Of a stretch of DNA of 64,000 bases, positions 26,963 to 36,732 are shown piece by piece; the first letter of the stretch is position 1; the number at the start of each line of letters is the position of its first letter. The position numbers and the translations under genes are program-made. Origin of the DNA: Haliea sp. (GTDB taxonomy: Bacteria; Pseudomonadota; Gammaproteobacteria; Pseudomonadales; Halieaceae). Where the stretch lies: contig JADJAL010000026.1 of the NCBI GenBank assembly GCA_016704305.1, positions 29,338 through 93,337 on the forward strand, read 5' to 3'. Under the pieces are notes generated by a model. It saw only the letters and a program-made list of their open reading frames with translations. It did no database searches and was not told the origin of the DNA.

Positions 26963-28455
26963 TGGCCGGCGCGGTCCAGCAAGTAGCGCGTGAGCAGCGC
27001 CACCGGTCGGCCCGTGGCGCCCTTGGGTGTCGCATCCCAGGCGGAGCCAGCAATATCGAGGTGTGCCCAACAGTAGTCTTCAGTAAACCGGGACAGGAAG
27101 CAGGCAGCCGTGATGCTGCCGCCGCCAGGACCGCCGATATTGGCGATGTCGGCGAAATTGCTTTTCAGTTGCTCCTGGTAGTCGTGCCACAGCGGCATGC
27201 GCCAGGCGCGGTCATGGGTCTGTGTCCCCGCCGTGAGCAGTTGCTCCGCCAGCGTGTCGTCGTTGGCGAAAAGGCCGGATGCGTGTGAGCCCAGCGCGAC
27301 AACGCAGGCGCCGGTCAACGTCGCAATATCGATGACCGTCGCGGGCTTGAAACGTGCCGCGTAGGTGAGGGCATCGCACAACACCAACCTGCCTTCGGCG
27401 TCGGTGTTGAGCACCTCAATGGTTTTGCCAGACATACTGGTGACGACATCGCCAGGTTTGGTCGCGCTGCCACTTGGCATATTTTCCGCGGCGGCGACGA
27501 TGCCGACCACGTTGATGGACAATCCAAGCTCCATCACCGCGCGCAGTGTGCCAAAGACACTGGCAGCGCCGCCCATGTCAAATTTCATCTCATCCATTTT
27601 GGCGCCGGGCTTCAGCGAGATGCCGCCGCTGTCAAAGGTAATGCCCTTGCCCACCAGCACATAGGGCTTGGCCGCAGCCTTGCCGCCTTTATAGTGCATC
27701 ACGATAAGCTTGGCGGGCTGTTCGCTGCCGGCGGACACCGATAGCAATGCGCCCATCCCCAGTTCGCGCATTTTTTTCTCTTCCAGCACGGTCACATTCA
27801 GCTTGTCGTTAGTGCGGGCCAGCTTGCGTGCATGGCGTGACAAATACGCAGGTGTGCAGATGTTGCCCGGCAGGTTGGCGAGATTGCGCGCTTCATTGAC
27901 GCCGATGCCGATTGCCCGCCCCTCGCGCAGCGCGTCGCCGGCCTTGCGCGCCCGCAGCGCGCCGCTGGTATTGACGACCAGGCGGTTCAGCTTCCAGGGC
28001 TCTTTGGGTTTGGTCAGGGTTTTGGAATAGCGGTAGGACGCCGCGACGAGGTGCCTGGCCAGGTAGGCCAGCATCCACGCGGCCTCGGTCTCATCCAGTT
28101 CCAGTGCCGCCAGATGCAATGTCGCTTCCGTGGCCTGTTTGGATTCGAGTGCACGGTACAAATGCTGGCTGAGTTTTCGCACGGCGGCGCGGTCAAATTT
28201 TTTCGCTTCGCCGCAGCCCAGTAACAGGATGCGTTTGCTGACGCCCACACCCGGCAGCATGAGGATCTCGCCCGCTTTGGCAGTGAAGTCGCCCAGGGCC
28301 AGCGCAGCGCTGATGGCGCCGGACGAGAACCGATCCAGCTCCAGCGCGGTGCCTGACAATGCCCCGCCGTGGAACAATGGCAGGATCGCGCACTGTGTGG
28401 CGGTGGATGTGACATCGACAATATCGCGTGCGATGAATGTCAAATGGGTTGTCAT
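26959..28455 (-). CDS. pepA: Cytosol (leucyl) aminopeptidase
   Basis: 498 residues from ATG 28455 (MTTHLTFIARDIV); the frame upstream to 28548 overlaps the RDD gene. M17 family: N-terminal macro-like domain, then the catalytic domain with GKGITFDSGGISLKPG (Lys and Asp metal ligands) and the signature NTDAEGRLVL. Cleaves N-terminal amino acids using two metal ions; PepA also binds DNA in E. coli. The usual divergent lptF/lptG genes are not upstream; an RDD protein and a two-component system are there instead. Confidence 0.95.
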   Translation of the reverse strand: MTTHLTFIARDIVDVTSTATQCAILPLFHGGALSGTALELDRFSSGAISAALALGDFTAKAGEILMLPGVGVSKRILLLGCGEAKKFDRAAVRKLSQHLYRALESKQATEATLHLAALELDETEAAWMLAYLARHLVAASYRYSKTLTKPKEPWKLNRLVVNTSGALRARKAGDALREGRAIGIGVNEARNLANLPGNICTPAYLSRHARKLARTNDKLNVTVLEEKKMRELGMGALLSVSAGSEQPAKLIVMHYKGGKAAAKPYVLVGKGITFDSGGISLKPGAKMDEMKFDMGGAASVFGTLRAVMELGLSINVVGIVAAAENMPSGSATKPGDVVTSMSGKTIEVLNTDAEGRLVLCDALTYAARFKPATVIDIATLTGACVVALGSHASGLFANDDTLAEQLLTAGTQTHDRAWRMPLWHDYQEQLKSNFADIANIGGPGGGSITAACFLSRFTEDYCWAHLDIAGSAWDATPKGATGRPVALLTRYLLDRAGQ

Positions 28456-28502
28456 CACGCTTTCATGTCGGCCATGCAAACTCCTCAGCGGGGTAAAAGG
28501 CG

Positions 28503-29039
28503 CTAGTGTAAGTCGAGCGGTGTGCAAACTGAACTGAAAAATCCACATGCGCGCGAATAGCGCGCATTCAGAGTGCCATCAGTGGTCGCTTTTCCGGACG
28601 CTTTGGGCAACAGGATTAATTCAGTGCGCGAGAGATAGTCATGCCAGTAACGCTTGTTGCGATCCACCAGGCACCAGAGATAGCCGATGCCCAGGCAGGC
28701 GGCAGACAGCACCGCACCGCAGCAGCGCAACAGTGTTTTGCCAAATGAGGGCGGGCCGCCGCTAAAATCCACCAGCTTTATGCGCCATGCCTGCATGCCC
28801 AGCGTCTGCCCGTTTTTTAACCAGAACAGGCAGAAAAATCCGACAACACTCAATGCCGTGAGAAGCTGGACCAGATGGGCATTCAACACCTGCTGCTCAC
28901 CTGCTGTGACGCGCACGACCACCATCAGCGCGATCGCATTCACCACGGCTATCAATGCCACCACAAGGAAAGTGTCATACACCATAGCGGCGAGGCGTCG
29001 CAGCAGGGACGGGGAGTTTTTTGCGGAGATTTCGGTCAT
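28503..29039 (-). CDS. RDD-family membrane protein
   Basis: 178 residues with hydrophobic segments at about 15-45, 55-75 and 105-125. RDD features: SPSLLRRLAAMVYDTFLVVA with the R...D pair, GQTLGMQAWRIKLVD and the closing YWHDYLSRTELIL. RDD proteins are poorly characterised; some are linked to ion transport. Ends 47 bp before pepA and may share its transcript. The ~30 residues after the RDD core are not conserved. Confidence 0.88.
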   Translation of the reverse strand: MTEISAKNSPSLLRRLAAMVYDTFLVVALIAVVNAIALMVVVRVTAGEQQVLNAHLVQLLTALSVVGFFCLFWLKNGQTLGMQAWRIKLVDFSGGPPSFGKTLLRCCGAVLSAACLGIGYLWCLVDRNKRYWHDYLSRTELILLPKASGKATTDGTLNARYSRACGFFSSVCTPLDLH

Positions 29040-29143
29040 GCGGGGGAGTCTAACATCTTCGCCGGGCAGTATTAACGAAAAGTAAATTGAGGGCCATTTC
29101 CGACGCGTGCTACATTGGCTGGCGATGTGCGGGGTCTCAGGCT

Positions 29144-29833
29144 ATGAACGTGCTACTGGTGGAAGATGACAAACAAGTTGGCGATTTTATCGTCAGCGAG
29201 TTGCTTGCGACCGGCCATACCTGCACACACGCACAGGATGGCGAAGCGGGTTTTTTGGCGGCCAGCAACAGCATGTTTGACGTCATGGTGATCGATCGCA
29301 TGATGCCGCGCATGGACGGATTGACGCTGATCAACACGCTGCGCGCATCGGGCGACAATACACCCGTGCTGGTGCTTAGCGCACTGGGTGATGTAACTGA
29401 CCGGGTCCAGGGCCTGCAGTGTGGCGCGGATGACTACCTGGTAAAGCCGTTTGCAATGACGGAACTGCTGGCGCGGCTGGAAGTGCTGCATCGTCGCGCC
29501 GCCGCGCCCGGGTCCGAGGCGCAAACAAAACTGGTAGTGGAGGACCTGTCGATGGACCTGCTGCGCCAGCATGTGCAGCGCGGAGAGACCGTCATCAGCC
29601 TGCAACCCCGCGAGTATAAATTGCTGGAGTACCTGATGCGCCACGCCGGTCAGGTCGTCACCCGTGCCATGCTGCTCGAGCATGTATGGGGCTATCACTT
29701 CGATCCCCAGACCAATGTGATCGACGTGCATGTCTCACGACTGCGGCAAAAAATAGATAAAGGCTTCGAGCATCCGCTGCTTGCCACTGTGCGGGGCGCC
29801 GGCTACTGCCTGGGTGCCGAGTCAGGCGACTGA
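29144..29833 (+). CDS. Response regulator, OmpR/PhoB family
   Basis: 229 residues from ATG 29144. Receiver domain (1-115): LLVEDDKQVGD acidic pocket, MVIDRMMPRMDG with the phosphoacceptor Asp (~residue 51) and LVKPFAMTELLARL with the conserved Lys. C-terminal winged HTH (~130-225): LQPREYKLLEYLMRH, VWGYHFDPQTNVIDVHVSRLR. Followed after 10 bp by its histidine kinase. Signal and targets unknown. Confidence 0.95.
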   Translation: MNVLLVEDDKQVGDFIVSELLATGHTCTHAQDGEAGFLAASNSMFDVMVIDRMMPRMDGLTLINTLRASGDNTPVLVLSALGDVTDRVQGLQCGADDYLVKPFAMTELLARLEVLHRRAAAPGSEAQTKLVVEDLSMDLLRQHVQRGETVISLQPREYKLLEYLMRHAGQVVTRAMLLEHVWGYHFDPQTNVIDVHVSRLRQKIDKGFEHPLLATVRGAGYCLGAESGD

Positions 29834-29843
29834 GCGCAATACT

Positions 29844-31215
29844 GTGCACGTACGCGACGTCGTCAACAGCCTGACATTCCGTTACATCGTTAAATACGTC
29901 ACCGTGCTGAGTGCGGCGGTGTTCCTGTTGCTGGGCGCTTTCTACCTGTATTTCAGTTATACCTCGTTCAAGGAACTCGGCCAAAATGTGGTCGAGGAAC
30001 TGGATACCTTGCAGGTGGTGTATCGGGGGCAGGGATTGTCCGGCGTCGAACAGTACATCGCGGATCAAATGGCATTGCCCTCCGTGAACCGCTTTTACTA
30101 CCTTGTCACTGATCAGTCCGGTGCCAAAGTGGCAGGTAACCTGCCCGCTGCGCCGCGTTACCAGGAGTTCGAGGACGGCTGGCTCGGGTTTGAGATGGAC
30201 CTGCAGGATTGGGGCGAGTCCATCGATGTGGATTTTCGTGGCGCGCCCGATTGCACTGGGAGATGGCTACCGGGCGATGGTGGCGAGCGATTACGCGGAT
30301 ATCGTGGAGCGGGCCGAGCTGGTGTTCCACACGCTGTTCCGGGCCATGCTCGTAACGCTGTTGCTGGGGATCATCGGCGGCTTCCTCAGCGCGGCGCGCG
30401 CCTTCAACCAGGTGGAAATGCTTAACAGCGAGATCTCGCGCATCGTGCGCGGCGGACCGGGGCAGCGCCTCAACGTGGAGGGCGTGTCCGGGTATTTCCG
30501 CGCGCTTGCGACCGTGATGAACCAGATGCTGGAGCAGATGGAAGGTCTGATGCAGGGCGTGCGCCGCGTGTCGGACAATATCGCGCACGACCTGCGCACA
30601 CCGCTGACGCGCATGCGCAATGAACTGAGCCAGTTGCGTGACGGACGTTCACCGGTCGAGGGTGGACAGCTGGCGCAACTGATTGACGAATGTGACAGCT
30701 TGCTGGCGTCTTTTAATGCCGTGTTGCGTATTTCGGCGCTGGAGGCGGGCAATCGCCTGGCCGGCGACAGTGAAGTCGAACTGAGCGCGTTGTTGCGTGA
30801 CGTGGTGGAACTGTATGAGCCGTTGGCGCATGAGCGTGACATCGTGCTGACCCTGGACGCTTCGCTGCCCGAGGTGTGCAAGGGCGAGGCCGATTTGCTG
30901 TTCCAGATGTTTGCCAATGTGCTGGACAACGCGATCAAGTACACCCCCGACAAGGGTCAAATTACCGTGCATCTGCAGTCCGGACCGGGCGGCGTCGGAC
31001 ACAGCGTGGTCATCGCCGACTCCGGCCCCGGCATTCCGCTCGTGGAGCGCAAAAATGTGTTCCGGCGCTTTTATCGTGTGGAATCCAGTCGCACGGAACA
31101 GCCCGGGCACGGACTGGGCTTGAGCCTGGTGCAGGCAATCGCCCAATACCACCACGGCGTGGTGGAGTTGCGCGGCAACAGTCCCGGATTGCAGGTGAGG
31201 ATAAAGCTCCCCTAG
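29844..31215 (+). CDS. Sensor histidine kinase, split by a one-base insertion
   Basis: Starts at GTG 29844, ten bases after the regulator. TM1 about 15-38, a periplasmic sensor of ~120 residues, TM2 at LVTLLLGIIGGFLSA, HAMP, the HisKA box RRVSDNIAHDLRTPLTRM (phosphoacceptor His), then N box NVLDNAIKYTP, G1 DSGPGIP and G2 GHGLGLSLV. The reading breaks after VDFRGAP and resumes one frame on as IALGDGYRAMV; removing one C from CCC at 30246-30248 restores about 456 residues. Probably a consensus error. Inner-membrane partner of the preceding regulator. Confidence 0.92.
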
Positions 31216-31254
31216 ACGCAGTGGTTCAGGTGCCCGGCGATTACCAACGTACCG

Positions 31255-32162
31255 TTATTCCTCCAGCCTGATATGGTCAGTATCAGGCGTGGCAACTGGC
31301 AATGGTCTGCGGCGCTGTTCCTCCAGTGGTATATCCCCGGGCGGCAATGCCGCGAGGTGGGAAACGTCCAGCGGCAGGGCCTCGGCAGCAGGCGGCGCGC
31401 AGTCGCTGAAGTCGGTGCCGGCCGCAGACAGCGCCAGGCCATCCAGGTTGGGGGAGAGCGGCGTGGCTGCCGAAGGGAGGGTGGGTATCGTGTCGCCCAC
31501 TGCGCCCATGCTGAGATGGCGGGTATCTGGCGCCGCCGGCGGTGGAGGTGGCTCATCTGACAGCCGCGTTGCCGTGGCATCGATTGCCAGTCCCGATGTG
31601 TCCACCACGCGCACAACCGGTGCAGCGCGCTCCTCCTCGCGCAGCACGGCGGTGCCAGGTGGCGCCAGTACGATACCGCTGTTGTCTGATTCAGTGTGCC
31701 TGTGTATGCGCTAGAGCCAGTTTCGTTGCGAACCACCGCAGTGTTACTGCGATGGTCCGCAGCGGCGCTGTCGGACGCACGCTGCTGGAAACGGGTTTCG
31801 TCTGGTGCCGCAGCCAGTGCAGCAATTTTTTCCGCTGCGGTCATCGCCCGGGCGGGCGGGTTGGTCGGGGAGCTGGATGGTGAATTGGCCGGTGCTGGCG
31901 CCGCCGTCGTCGCTGCTGTGGCAGCCGCAGTGGCGGCGGTTTTTATAATAGGAATTGCGCCGGCGCGCTCCAGCGCCTGCTTGTATTTTTCTGCGGTGGC
32001 TGCGTCGCAGTCGCGCTTGATCAATTGGGCTTTGCCGCTGAACAGCTTGTCCAGCGTGGCCTGGTCCGCGTTGAAGATTTTGGCCAGCTTGTCGCGAACC
32101 ACTCGCGCATCGAAGCCTGCCATCACCTGGCCGGCGAAATAGACGTTGTAGCGCTCTTCCAT
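31255..32162 (-). CDS. Conserved hypothetical with repeat-rich C-terminal tail, frameshifted
   Basis: N-terminal ~75 residues (MEERYNVYFAGQVMAGFDAR ... QALERAGAIPIIKTA) form a compact predicted helical module of unknown role. An Ala/Pro/Ser-rich linker follows. The C-terminal part, in the neighbouring frame (SGIVLAPPGTAVLREEE onward), holds degenerate ~25-35-residue repeats of the type DTS-x-L-x-L-x3-G. The two parts join if one base is missing near 31690 (in-frame length 908 nt). Acidic tail, no signal peptide, no membrane span. Function unknown; the repeats suggest a binding or spacer region. Confidence 0.65.
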
Positions 32163-32361
32163 CAGGCTATCCCTATCGCATTTCTGGCGCCAGTATAACC
32201 GTTGCCAGCGCCTCGGTCTCGTATGCGGCGTTCCACTGCGGGACCTTTCGCGGTGGCGCAGTTCGCCCGGCTACCTACCAGCCTCACAACGTGCGCAAGC
32301 CTGACCGCCGCTGGAGCTTCTGTTACCATGGCGGCCCCGTCCAGCATGACCCGTGTACCGT

Positions 32362-33402
32362 ATGAGCGACCGTGTCCCCACCCGATTCGTCAGGACCTTG
32401 CTGCGCATGGTGGGTGACCGGGGCTATGATTTCAGTGCTGTGTTGAATAATGCGGGCCTTGATTTCGATCCCCTCGATGAGACTGATCCCGCCTACCGCG
32501 ACGAAATCAGTGCGATGCAGTACTCACGGGTTTACCAGAGCGTGCTCAGCCTGCTGCAGGATGAGACCTTTGGCACGACGGGCAGCGAACTGGTCGCTCC
32601 CGGCGCGTTTCGGATGATGTGTTACTGCATTATTTCCTGTCGCAACCTGGGGCAGGCGATCCAGCGCGCCTCGGAGTTCTACCGCACCTTTTTTGACGAG
32701 CGCAGCCAGTTGTACGCTAACTTCAGCGACCAGTTTGCGCGTGTCGGTTATCGCACCAGGCTGGGAGAGGGGCGCCCTCGCGTGGCAGCCGCCGACGCCT
32801 ACGGATTGTCATTGTGGCACCGCTTTTTTGGCTGGTTGTGCGGCAGGCCGATCGAGCTGAAGCGCGTGGACTTCAGCGGCGATACCCCGCAGCGCCTGGA
32901 AAAATACGAGGAACTGTTCGGCTGCCCGCTGTATTTTAACCAGGTGAACGACCTGCTGTACTTCGACAGTGCCTGCCTCGCCTGGCCTGTGGTGCATACC
33001 GAGCACTCCCTGCGCGAATTTTTGCGCACCGCGCCTTACCAGTTGCTGATGATGGAGAGTAACCCGCAGGGCAAGAACCTCTCGGGCCAGGTAAAAGCGA
33101 TGATAGGACACGATTTCAGCGAGGGATTCCCCGGTTTTGAAACGATCAGTCGCGCGCTCAATATGTCCGCGCCGACGCTGCGGCGCAGGTTGAAGCGCGA
33201 GGGCACGACGTTCCAGCAACTGAAAGATGAGGCGCGTTGCGAGGCAGCCAAGCTCTGCCTGGATCGGCAGGAACTGTCCATCAATGAGGTGGCGCTGCAA
33301 ATGGGATTCACCGATCCTAGCGCCTTCCACCGCTCTTTCAAAAAGTGGACACAGCAGACACCGGGACAGTTTCGCAACAGTCGCCGCGCGCGCAAAAGCT
33401 GA
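32362..33402 (+). CDS. AraC-family transcriptional regulator
   Basis: 346 residues from ATG 32362 (GTG 32353 also in frame). N-terminal ~220 residues match the arabinose-binding-like domain of OruR/ArgR-type AraC proteins (RTLLRMVGDRGYDFSAVLNNAGL). The C-terminal double HTH spans about 255-340 with FETISRALNMSAPTLRRRLKR and LSINEVALQMGFTDPSAFHRSFKKWTQQTPGQFR. Possible regulator of the lipid/steroid genes nearby, but nothing in the sequence ties it to a target. Confidence 0.92.
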   Translation: MSDRVPTRFVRTLLRMVGDRGYDFSAVLNNAGLDFDPLDETDPAYRDEISAMQYSRVYQSVLSLLQDETFGTTGSELVAPGAFRMMCYCIISCRNLGQAIQRASEFYRTFFDERSQLYANFSDQFARVGYRTRLGEGRPRVAAADAYGLSLWHRFFGWLCGRPIELKRVDFSGDTPQRLEKYEELFGCPLYFNQVNDLLYFDSACLAWPVVHTEHSLREFLRTAPYQLLMMESNPQGKNLSGQVKAMIGHDFSEGFPGFETISRALNMSAPTLRRRLKREGTTFQQLKDEARCEAAKLCLDRQELSINEVALQMGFTDPSAFHRSFKKWTQQTPGQFRNSRRARKS

Positions 33403-33481
33403 GTGGGCCGCTGTCGCCGTTCCCGCTGCTTCGTTATAATGCTTCCCTCAGTGGTTTTTCCCGTAATTCGCAGGTGTTTTC

Positions 33482-33805
33482 ATGACAGTGCAACAAGACA
33501 TCGAACAGCAGCTCCAGGACCGTTTCTCGCCCGTCGTACTCGAAGTGGCCAATGAAAGCCATATGCACAGTGTGCCAGCGAACTCGGAAACGCATTTTCG
33601 CGTGGTGCTGGTCAGCGCGAATTTCGACGGCCGCACCCGTGTCGCGCGGCACCAGCAGGTGTATGTCGCGCTGGCCGACCAGCTGCAGGGTCCAGTGCAT
33701 GCGCTGGCACTGCACACCTACTCGCCCGACGAGTGGCAACGGCGCGAGCAGCCGGCACCCGCGTCGCCGCAGTGCCGTGGCGGCAGCAAAGCGCAGCAGC
33801 AGTAG
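33482..33805 (+). CDS. bolA: BolA-family protein
   Basis: 107 residues with the BolA core: LEVANESHMHSVPANSETHF, VVLVSANFDGRTRVARHQ and VHALALHTYSPDEW. BolA proteins bind [2Fe-2S] clusters with monothiol glutaredoxins and affect shape and stress responses. The last ~20 residues are a variable Gln/Ala tail. Nine bases before trhO, so probably one operon. Confidence 0.93.
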   Translation: MTVQQDIEQQLQDRFSPVVLEVANESHMHSVPANSETHFRVVLVSANFDGRTRVARHQQVYVALADQLQGPVHALALHTYSPDEWQRREQPAPASPQCRGGSKAQQQ

Positions 33806-33814
33806 GGTGTTGGC

Positions 33815-34753
33815 ATGAATCCCGTTGTCGTTGCCGCACTGTATAAATTTGTCGGACTGCCCGATTACCACGCCCTGCGCGAGCCGCTGCTCGATGCCTG
33901 CCTGGCAGCGGGCACGCGTGGCACGCTGTTGCTTGCACCGGAAGGCATCAATGGCACCATAGCCGGCAGTCGCGAAGCGATCGACGCCGTGCTGGGGTAC
34001 CTGCGCAGCGACCCGCGCCTCGCGGATCTGGAACACAAGGAATCGCGCGATGAGCGCATGCCCTTCCATCGCATGAAGGTCAAACTGAAAAAAGAAATCG
34101 TCACCATGGGCGTGGCTGGCGTTGATCCGAATGCGCGCGTCGGCACGTATGTCCGTCCGCAGGACTGGAATGCCCTGGTCAGCGATCCGGAGGTGCTGCT
34201 GATCGATACCCGCAATGATTACGAATGCGATATAGGCACCTTCAAGGGTGCGGTGGACCCGCGCACCGTCAATTTCAGGGAGTTTCCCGACTACGTGCGT
34301 GCCAACCTGGACCCTGGCATACACAAAAAGGTCGCGATGTTCTGCACCGGTGGTATCCGCTGTGAGAAAGCCTCGGCCTTTATGCTGGGCGAGGGTTTCG
34401 AAGAGGTCTACCACCTGCAGGGCGGGATTCTGAAGTACCTGGAAGAAGTACCGCCCGATGAGAGCATCTGGGAGGGCGAATGTTTTGTGTTCGACAACCG
34501 GGTGGCGGTGAATCACCGGTTGGAAAAAGGGCGCTATGATCAGTGCCATGGCTGCCGTCACCCGATCACTGATGATGACAAGCACTCTGGCAAGTATGAA
34601 GTTGGCGTGTGCTGCCCGCATTGTTTTGACACGCTGACGGACGACCAGAAACTGCGCTTCAGGGAGCGCCAGAAGCAGGTCGAACTCGCCGCGCAGCGTG
34701 GAGAGCCGCACGTGGGGGCGCCGCCACCGGCGCGGCAGAAGGTCCACGCGTAA
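33815..34753 (+). CDS. trhO: tRNA uridine-34 hydroxylase, rhodanese-like
   Basis: 312 residues. N-terminal acylphosphatase-like domain (to ~95), a rhodanese domain with the active-site loop [10 protein letters not shown] (Cys near 178) and a C-terminal Cys-rich zinc-like module ([13 protein letters not shown]). This is the YceA/TrhO architecture; TrhO installs 5-hydroxyuridine at the wobble position of tRNAs. Follows bolA by 9 bp; convergent with the protease gene. Confidence 0.95.
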   Translation: MNPVVVAALYKFVGLPDYHALREPLLDACLAAGTRGTLLLAPEGINGTIAGSREAIDAVLGYLRSDPRLADLEHKESRDERMPFHRMKVKLKKEIVTMGVAGVDPNARVGTYVRPQDWNALVSDPEVLLIDTRNDYECDIGTFKGAVDPRTVNFREFPDYVRANLDPGIHKKVAMFCTGGIRCEKASAFMLGEGFEEVYHLQGGILKYLEEVPPDESIWEGECFVFDNRVAVNHRLEKGRYDQCHGCRHPITDDDKHSGKYEVGVCCPHCFDTLTDDQKLRFRERQKQVELAAQRGEPHVGAPPPARQKVHA

Positions 34754-34761
34754 AGCCGGAC

Positions 34762-35548
34762 TTACTTCAGGTAAATATCCAACGCATACCTGAACCCACT
34801 CACCGGCACGAACGTGCTGCGCCCCTCACCATTGCCCTGCGAAATCACACCGCACATTTTCGGCTCGCCCGCGCTGGAAAGTTGCACGACCGCGCCGCCG
34901 GACGCGCCCTTGAACGCGGTGCAGTCGGTGTCGCCTAGGTTGCGGTCCTGCGCGGTGATGGCACAGCCGGGATCGAAGGTCAACGCCAGCCCGTCATTCC
35001 CCATGCCCTCGTCGCCGGAGAACCCGGCCATGGTCACCGGCAGGTCGGGGTCGGCAACCTGCGGGTGTATCTGCAGGGCGGCAACGTCGGTGTCCGGCAC
35101 CGTGGCGCGCAAACGCAATATCGCCCAATCGGCATGCATGCCTCCGCCGTCGCCAAGTCGGTAGGCCTCAAGGCGCAGCGTTTCACCGGAGAGCGAAACC
35201 ACTGTAAAGGTGATCGGCTTGCTCAGGTCGCCGTACCATTCCAGGCAGTGCCAGGCGGTGATGATCGTATCGGCGCGTTTGCGCCCCGGCGCGCGCTACC
35301 AGCGTCGCGCTGCAATCTTCCGTGTAGTGCGACCGCTGTCCGCCGTGGTAGCGCTGCCCCGGCACCTGCAGTTTACCCACGGCGCGCAGCCAGGCGTGTG
35401 ATTCCCCGGAGAAGACCTCGCGTGAATCGGTGGCGCCAGCAGCGATTGCCCACGCTGCGAACACGCATGCGATCAGCAACCGTAGGCCCATCGAGGTATC
35501 TGTCAGGGCGGCGATCAGGTTCGCGAACAGGTCCGTGCGTCTTGTCAT
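34762..35548 (-). CDS. Secreted trypsin-like serine protease, split by a one-base insertion
   Basis: An ATG at 35491 gives a clean signal peptide (MGLRLLIACVFAAWAIAAGA); an upstream ATG at 35548 is also in frame. The catalytic triad is visible across two frames: His in TAWHCLEW, Asp in HADWAILRL and Ser in FKGASGGAVVQL. The frames join if one base is dropped from CCCC at 35284-35287 (GGGG on the coding strand), giving about 261 residues from the longer start. S1-family endopeptidase, probably periplasmic or exported. Likely consensus error, not a pseudogene. Confidence 0.82.
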
Positions 35549-35672
35549 TTTTCGGTGGTTGGCATAATTAAGTGGCCAGGGCGTGGGCAAAGCCGCTTGG
35601 CCCGCTGCGTTCCTGCCTTTAGGATGTCGGTCGATACTAGGTAAGTAGCACTCACAGGTAAAGGAATAGCGT

Positions 35673-36536
35673 ATGGGACTCCTTAAGGACCGGATTGTCG
35701 TCGTCACCGGAGCCAGTCGCGGCGCGGGCAAGGGCATTGCACTCGCGCTTGGCGCCACGGGCGCGACCGTTTACGTCACCGGGCGCACCCACAATGAGGG
35801 CGATGCGCCGCTGCCGGGCACCGTGCAGGCGACTGCGGATGCCGTTACTGCCGCAGGCGGGAAGGGTATTCCCGTCTACTGCGATCATGCCGATGATGGG
35901 CAGGTGCAACGGTTATTCGAACGCGTTGCCGATGAACAGGGGCGCCTCGATATTCTGGTTAACAACGCCACCAACCTGCACGACGCGCTGACACAGACCG
36001 GACCGTTCTGGGAGAAGCCGCTGGCGCTGACGCAGTTGTGGGAGGTGGGCATGCGCTCCCACTACACGGCCGCCTGGCATGCGGCGCCGCTGTTGCTGGC
36101 AAACGGGGAGGGCTTGATCGTGAATACCTCGTCATTCGGCGGTCGCATTTACATGCACGGCCCCGCTTACGGTGCCGGCAAGGCGGCCGTGGACAAAATG
36201 TCGCACGATATGGCGGTCGATTTTCGCCCGTACAATGTCGCCGTGGTGTCGATCTGGATGGGACTGCTGTTGACCGAGCGCAGCCGGCGCGTATTCGATG
36301 CGGAGCCGGATAAGTACGCGGACCTGGTCGCTACCGCCGAGACGCCCGAATTTACCGGGCGGGTGATCGATGCGCTCGCGCGCGATCCGGCGCGCATGGA
36401 GAAAAGCGGCAGGGTGTTGATTGGCGCGGAACTCGGGGAGGAATACGGCATTGCCGATGCTAGTGGTCGCATTCCGGTGTCACATCGGGCATTTTTTGGC
36501 GATCCCACCTGTTTCGGTGACGCGGTGGTTGCCTAG
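35673..36536 (+). CDS. Short-chain dehydrogenase/reductase
   Basis: 287 residues, AAGGA upstream of ATG 35673. NAD(P)-binding TGASRGAGKGIA at 12-23, the NNA motif near 95, and the active-site Y-x3-K as YGAGKAAVDK near 167. The overall pattern resembles DHRS1-like SDRs. It precedes the hsa-like genes on the same strand and may act on a steroid hydroxyl or keto group, but this is inference from position. Confidence 0.88.
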   Translation: MGLLKDRIVVVTGASRGAGKGIALALGATGATVYVTGRTHNEGDAPLPGTVQATADAVTAAGGKGIPVYCDHADDGQVQRLFERVADEQGRLDILVNNATNLHDALTQTGPFWEKPLALTQLWEVGMRSHYTAAWHAAPLLLANGEGLIVNTSSFGGRIYMHGPAYGAGKAAVDKMSHDMAVDFRPYNVAVVSIWMGLLLTERSRRVFDAEPDKYADLVATAETPEFTGRVIDALARDPARMEKSGRVLIGAELGEEYGIADASGRIPVSHRAFFGDPTCFGDAVVA

Positions 36537-36732
36537 ACCCGATACCCCAAATGAAGGATGCAGCGCCGCAGGGTCATCCCCTACAGTGCTATGATGCCAG
36601 TGATTCCCTGCAGGCTCGCCACTGCGGATCGGCATCTGATTCGACGATTAATTCGACGATTAATTCGACAACCGAATCGACATCGTGAACCGACACCCCT
36701 AACGGGGCCACAATAATGAGGCAACCACAGCG

